From JAVBNW01 sp031551255 (GTDB lineage: Bacteria; Bacillota; Clostridia; Christensenellales; UBA1750), in the NCBI GenBank assembly GCA_031551255.1, contig JAVBNW010000066.1:1-64000 (forward strand): a stretch of 64,000 nt of DNA, read 5' to 3'. Below the pieces are notes generated by a model. The model saw nothing but the letters and a program-made list of their open reading frames with translations, made no database searches and was not told where the DNA came from. Position 1 is the first letter of the stretch; each line of letters starts with the position of its first letter. Shown one piece after another: positions 60,346 to 64,000 of this stretch. The position numbers and the translations under genes were made by a program.

Positions 60346-61332
60346 GTGAAGAAAATCATACCGATTGTATTGCTCGCCGTCGCGGCGGTGATTGGCGTTG
60401 CGATTTGGCTTTTGCCCGCGGATCTTCCGCAGCAGGCCCTCGAGCCGCCGGTCGTGGCTACGCCTACGCCGCGTGCGGCGGAGGCCACCGAGCGACCCAC
60501 GCCTACCCCCACGCCCGCGCCTACCCCGGAGCCGACGGCGACGCCCGAGCCCACCCCAAAGCCCATAGAACTGCCCGCGGCCACGCCGGTGCCCGATCTT
60601 CCGATCGCCACCGAACCGGATTTTGACACCTCCGAAACCGGCAGCGCGGTCGTTTCCATACGCCTTTCTTCCGATAAAAAGATCAAGGTGCAAATCGCAA
60701 AGCAAAGCAAAAAGTATACGCACGACCTGCCCGGCGATAACCTGCCCGTACGCTATCCTCTCAACATGGGCACGGGGGAATATTCCGCCTCGGTGCTCGA
60801 GCGGGTGGGTAGCTCGGGCAGCCAATACAGGCTGCTTGACAAAAAATCGTTCTCGGCCTCGTGGGACGATCCCAACACGCCGTATTTGCAAAGCGTGCAG
60901 CGCATACGTTGGGACAAGAGCATGATGCCCGTCCACGAGGCGCTCACCATCGAGCAGCGCGAGGGGGATGACGGCAAGCTTCAGGCGATTTACGAATTGC
61001 TCGCAGGATCTTTGCAGTACGATTGGGCGGTGCTCAACAAGCTTCCCACCGGCTATCTGCCCGACATCGAGAAGACGTACGACACGCGCCTTGGCATCTG
61101 CTACGATTTTTCTTCCCTGCTCGCATCGATGATGCGCGCCGCCGGTATCCCCGCCAAGTTGATGATCGGCAACAGCGATTTGATCGACGGCCGGCACGCA
61201 TGGAACGAAGTATTGGTAAATGGAGAGTGGATCGTGGTGGATCTGACGGTGGATTCGATCTACCGCGAAGACGGCGAAGCCTATACGTTCGAAAAGATTA
61301 AGACTCAATATTACCCCGATATGGAATTTTAG
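60346..61332 (+). CDS. Membrane-anchored transglutaminase-like protein 1
   Basis: 328 residues, GTG start with GGGAG upstream. One N-terminal TM (about 4-24) is followed by a long Thr/Pro stalk (about 30-85), a small beta domain and a transglutaminase-like core. Triad: Cys in GICYDFSSL, His in GRHAWNEV and Asp in VVDLTVDS. It faces outward, so it could crosslink or cut surface proteins. Paralogue of the next gene; Pro-rich stalks like this also occur in the lipoprotein run. Confidence 0.85.
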   Translation: MKKIIPIVLLAVAAVIGVAIWLLPADLPQQALEPPVVATPTPRAAEATERPTPTPTPAPTPEPTATPEPTPKPIELPAATPVPDLPIATEPDFDTSETGSAVVSIRLSSDKKIKVQIAKQSKKYTHDLPGDNLPVRYPLNMGTGEYSASVLERVGSSGSQYRLLDKKSFSASWDDPNTPYLQSVQRIRWDKSMMPVHEALTIEQREGDDGKLQAIYELLAGSLQYDWAVLNKLPTGYLPDIEKTYDTRLGICYDFSSLLASMMRAAGIPAKLMIGNSDLIDGRHAWNEVLVNGEWIVVDLTVDSIYREDGEAYTFEKIKTQYYPDMEF

Positions 61333-61395
61333 GTAGCCGTTTTCCGGAGTTTTCCTGTTTTCAATCTTTTTTCAGTCACATAAGTCAACCATCTA

Positions 61396-61425
61396 TTGGC
61401 AAAAAAGGTTTCTGTGTGATATGAT
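61396..61425 (+). promoter_or_regulatory. Promoter of second transglutaminase-like gene
   Basis: TTGGCA, 18-bp spacer, TATGAT, 56 bp upstream of the start at 61481. Confidence 0.6.
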
Positions 61426-61480
61426 GTGATTAAGCGGAATACAGATCGATACGACTGTTCCTGATAAGGTGGTGAACCCC

Positions 61481-62473
61481 GTGCATCCTAAAAAGATCAT
61501 GCCCATCGTGATTGCGCTGTTACTTACCTGTGCGATCACGGGTGTCGGAATCGCCGTCGTGTCGCAGGCCGGAAACGACGCCTTCTTGGGTACAATTCCG
61601 GAAATGGAATTGTATGCCACGATCGACGACGAGTCGGTTCCGTTTGGAACCACCAAAGCGCAGGCGGAACTGATCGGCCCGGTTGCCGGGCAGGATTTGG
61701 CGACGACGGCCGTCATCGTATACGACGGGGCGATTTCCGTCCGCTACTACAACGCCAGTTCCAATACGTTTAAGGTAAAGATATCCGCCAACGGCCGCAC
61801 GAGCTCGTGCACCTATAAACCCGACAATTCCACGCTGCGCATTCCGCTGATGTACGGCGAGGGCGAGTACATGATCATGATCATGGAAATGCTGGGCACT
61901 GAGGCCAGAACCGTCGTATCCCAGCGCGTACAGTGCGGGGGCACGGTTACGCAAGCAAGCGCGGGCACGGCCCAAACCGGAACCTCTTCCGGCAAGTGGA
62001 CCATCGACACCACCGATCCGTACCTGACGGCGGTTTCCGACATCAACTGGTCCGACGACCTCTCGTCGGTTAAGAAGGCCCGCGAACTGTGCGATACCCT
62101 GACGGGTGAAAAGGAAAAGGCGAAGGCGGTATACAACTTCCTAGTTGCAAGGCTCAGCTATGATTACTCCAAAGTCGGCAAGCTGCCGTCCGGCTATACC
62201 CCTACCATGGATACCACATATTCCACATCCAAAGGCATCTGCTACGATTTCGCGTCGCTCTACGCGGGCATGTTGCGCTCGGTGGGCGTCAAGACAAAGA
62301 TGGTGACCGGGTATAACTCCATGATAGACGGCTATCATGCGTGGAACGACGTATACTACGACGGCGCGTGGCACAGGGTCGATTTAACGATCGACAGCCA
62401 GTTGCGCGAAAGCAAGGTCGCCTACGGGTTTGAGTCTCCGCAGGGCACGGTAACGGTCTCCAAATCGTACTAA
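61481..62473 (+). CDS. Membrane-anchored transglutaminase-like protein 2
   Basis: 330 residues from GTG 61481 (AAGGTGG upstream); a GTG at 61469 is in frame. One TM at about 4-27, a beta-rich domain, a Thr/Gly-rich linker (about 160-180) and the transglutaminase-like core with Cys in GICYDFASL, His in GYHAWNDV and Asp in RVDLTIDS. The core shares YDYxxxGKLPxGY and the ICYDF helix with protein 1, so they come from one duplication, but the stalk has been replaced. Confidence 0.85.
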   Translation: MHPKKIMPIVIALLLTCAITGVGIAVVSQAGNDAFLGTIPEMELYATIDDESVPFGTTKAQAELIGPVAGQDLATTAVIVYDGAISVRYYNASSNTFKVKISANGRTSSCTYKPDNSTLRIPLMYGEGEYMIMIMEMLGTEARTVVSQRVQCGGTVTQASAGTAQTGTSSGKWTIDTTDPYLTAVSDINWSDDLSSVKKARELCDTLTGEKEKAKAVYNFLVARLSYDYSKVGKLPSGYTPTMDTTYSTSKGICYDFASLYAGMLRSVGVKTKMVTGYNSMIDGYHAWNDVYYDGAWHRVDLTIDSQLRESKVAYGFESPQGTVTVSKSY

Positions 62474-62492
62474 AATCAGCATATCGTACAAC

Positions 62493-62543
62493 GCCCTCCC
62501 CCTGCCGCCAGCAAATCCGCGCGGCGAGGGGAGGGCCGTTTTT
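62493..62543 (+). terminator. Terminator after transglutaminase-like gene 2
   Basis: GCCCTCCCC pairs with GGGGAGGGC, with further partial pairing in the middle, then CGTTTTT. Confidence 0.75.
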
Positions 62544-62593
62544 CAAAAGCGGCAACTTTCAACATCGATTTGACGTTTTCCATAAAGTAATGC

Positions 62594-62622
62594 TTGTATC
62601 GGCGCACGCGGCGCGGTATGCT
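62594..62622 (+). promoter_or_regulatory. Possible promoter before small ORF and EEP gene
   Basis: TTGTAT, 17-bp spacer, TATGCT. Weak -35, good -10. Confidence 0.4.
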
Positions 62623-62672
62623 AAGAGTCGCACGGTATCGCATGGATAGGCTCATACGTAAAACCGCCCGCC

Positions 62673-62741
62673 ATGAGCGACCTTGTCCGCAAGGCGTTTG
62701 CCTACCTACGCACCGAGTCAAAGGAGCGCGAACGCGCATAG
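62673..62741 (+). CDS. Possible 22-residue small protein
   Basis: ATG to TAG with product MSDLVRKAFAYLRTESKERE plus two residues. It is charged and amphipathic. No convincing ribosome site precedes it. It could be a leader peptide of the next gene or chance. Confidence 0.25.
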   Translation: MSDLVRKAFAYLRTESKERERA

Positions 62742-62777
62742 AATGCGCATATCATAAAGAACGCAGGGAATGATCAG

Positions 62778-63569
62778 ATGCTGCTAAAAGTCGTTTCGTT
62801 CAACATGAAGCGCACCGCCACAGCGGTTGCAAAAAACCATTGGATGCGCCGGATGGATGCGATCCGTTCGTTTTTTCAGGCCGAATGCCCGGATATCGTC
62901 GGCACGCAGGAGATGATCATCTCCTACCTGCGCAAGGCCGAGAGCATGCTGCCGGAATACGGCTGGGTGGGCGAAGGCCGGGGCGGTGGCGAAGAGGGCG
63001 AATTTACCGCGATCTTCTACCGCAAAGACAAGCTGCGCGTGCTTAACTGGGGCACGTTCTGGTTGTCTCGCACGCCGTCAATCCCGGGCAGCCGCTCGTG
63101 GCTGTCCCTGTTTCCGCGCACCTGCACGTGGGCGATCTTCGAATCGATACAGTGCGGCGCGCGCGTGTGCATCTACAACACGCATCTCGATTGTTTGAGC
63201 ATGTTTGCGCGCCTCAACGGCCTTGCGATGATTCGACGGCACATCGAAACCAACATGACTACCTGCCCCGAGGCGGTACTGATGGGCGACTTCAACGCGT
63301 CTCCCTACAGCCATACTCTCGCGCTTCTTGACGGAAATGACGGGCCCGCGCTGCAAAGCAGCTACCGCGTACATGTACAGGATCAAGACGGCCCCGGCCG
63401 CACATACCACGGCTTTAGAGGGAAGAAAGACGGGCACCCGATCGACTACATCTTCGCCTCCGATACGCTGAACGTCTTGAGCAACCATGTCGACCGGCAA
63501 ACATACCAAAACCGCTATCCGTCCGATCATTACCCCGTGATCACGGTGCTGAGCACACAGGGCACCTGA
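62778..63569 (+). CDS. Endonuclease/exonuclease/phosphatase family protein
   Basis: 263 residues. Motifs in order: VVSFNMKR (Asn), IVGTQEM (Glu), ESIQCGARVCIYNTHLD (His), VLMGDFNASP (Asp, Asn), HPIDYIFAS (Asp) and PSDHYPV (Asp-His). These form the Mg-dependent active site of the exonuclease III/DNase I/sphingomyelinase superfamily. No signal peptide, so it acts in the cytosol, likely on nucleotides or phospho-compounds. AGGGA precedes the ATG at a suitable distance. Confidence 0.85.
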   Translation: MLLKVVSFNMKRTATAVAKNHWMRRMDAIRSFFQAECPDIVGTQEMIISYLRKAESMLPEYGWVGEGRGGGEEGEFTAIFYRKDKLRVLNWGTFWLSRTPSIPGSRSWLSLFPRTCTWAIFESIQCGARVCIYNTHLDCLSMFARLNGLAMIRRHIETNMTTCPEAVLMGDFNASPYSHTLALLDGNDGPALQSSYRVHVQDQDGPGRTYHGFRGKKDGHPIDYIFASDTLNVLSNHVDRQTYQNRYPSDHYPVITVLSTQGT

Positions 63570-63592
63570 GCGGAAACTACATAAAAAGAAGA

Positions 63593-63629
63593 GCCGCCGA
63601 TGCACATTTCGTTGCATGGCGGCTTTTAT
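63593..63629. terminator. Bidirectional terminator between convergent genes
   Basis: 12 paired bases with one bulge (AGCCGCC-G-ATGCA against TGCATGGCGGCT), loop CATTTCGT, TTTT on plus and T-rich on minus. Confidence 0.75.
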
Positions 63630-63695
63630 AGTCTCCGACCTCCATAAAAGTCGTTATATCCATAAAACGCGTTCGCATCGGTGCGTTCATATTGT

Positions 63696-64000
63696 TTATT
63701 CGGCGTTTACCTTGAAAGAGGCGCGATCCAGCCCCAGGTATTCGGATGCGCCGCTTGCGAGAAGCCTGGCGAGCGCCGACCTGAACGGCCTTGGGTATAG
63801 CTCGATCCCCGCGATTTCTTCCACCGGTACCCACGCAAACCCGACCTGATCGATATCGGCTTCGGTGGGGGCGCGCTTCTCGTCATCTTCAACGCGGCAT
63901 TCGAAAATATGATAGATTTTGTGCACGTGATCGGGGTAGCGCACCTTCATCGCTTCATCGTCCCAAATCTCCTCGCACAGGGCCAGAAACCTACCGACGG
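63696..64000 (-). CDS. Nudix-type hydrolase, C-terminal part (5' end beyond window)
   Basis: The frame enters from the right edge and ends at 63696. What is visible, FLALCEEIWDDEAMKVRYPDHVHKIYHIFECRV to VGFAWVPVEEIAGIELYP, is the second half of a Nudix fold, after the Nudix box, which lies outside. The family hydrolyses nucleoside diphosphates linked to another group. An internal ATG at 63950 is not a real start. Confidence 0.65.
   Translation of the reverse strand, partial: VGRFLALCEEIWDDEAMKVRYPDHVHKIYHIFECRVEDDEKRAPTEADIDQVGFAWVPVEEIAGIELYPRPFRSALARLLASGASEYLGLDRASFKVNAE

Overview
The window looks like a chromosome segment of a GC-rich member of the Clostridia (Bacillota); nothing in it identifies a genus. 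The evidence is the strong AGGAGG-type ribosome binding sites, frequent TTG and GTG starts, lipoproteins with proline/threonine-rich stalks, zinc-ribbon membrane proteins, a B. subtilis-like Pho box and sigma-A promoters. There is no rRNA, CRISPR array or intact insertion sequence.

Region 1 (1-12.9 kb, all on minus) is a compact run of fourteen colinear genes that read as a cell-surface module. It holds seven lipoproteins (four with a near-identical module after the lipobox), a chagasin-type cysteine protease inhibitor, a lipoprotein with S-layer-homology-like repeats, a zinc-ribbon/transmembrane/transglutaminase-like protein, two more zinc-ribbon proteins and a small LuxR-type helix-turn-helix protein at the head. 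Region 2 (12.9-25.4 kb) is regulatory: three polytopic membrane proteins with C-terminal LuxR helix-turn-helix domains, a DUF6273-like lipoprotein, a secreted leucine-rich-repeat protein and a 1104-residue STAND ATPase with a SARP/BTAD C-terminus. A 15-bp motif, CTAA-N3-TAGGGGGA, occurs upstream of both the first membrane LuxR gene and the head of the lipoprotein run, which suggests that this regulator controls itself and the surface module. This is the best candidate for an undescribed system.

Region 3 (25.4-37.8 kb) is accessory and partly decayed. It has a frameshifted stalk-protein remnant, a divergent pair of cysteine-rich proteins (five Ig-like repeats; an NHL propeller with two isopeptide-pilin domains), a LURP-one protein, a MerR regulator fused to a papain-like domain behind a 19-bp-spacer promoter, two frameshifted relatives of that family, and a protein typical of integrative elements.

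Region 4 (37.9-44.7 kb) returns to housekeeping and metabolism: an RlmD-like rRNA methyltransferase, an acid-sugar dehydratase with a peroxiredoxin-like protein, a DUF1697 protein and a GNAT, then fused GNAT and kinase pseudogenes, a methyltransferase, a VOC protein and two tRNA-Ser genes. Region 5 (45-48 kb) is a pst-like phosphate operon with phoU but no pstS, preceded by three 11-bp-spaced Pho repeats; its ATPase has degenerate motifs. Region 6 (48-64 kb) carries an ECF sigma operon with a zinc-ribbon sensor-like protein, two TIM-barrel sugar isomerase-like genes, an AT-rich kinase, rnr and secG, three tandem M42 aminopeptidases, two transglutaminase-like surface proteins, an endonuclease/exonuclease/phosphatase and a partial Nudix gene.
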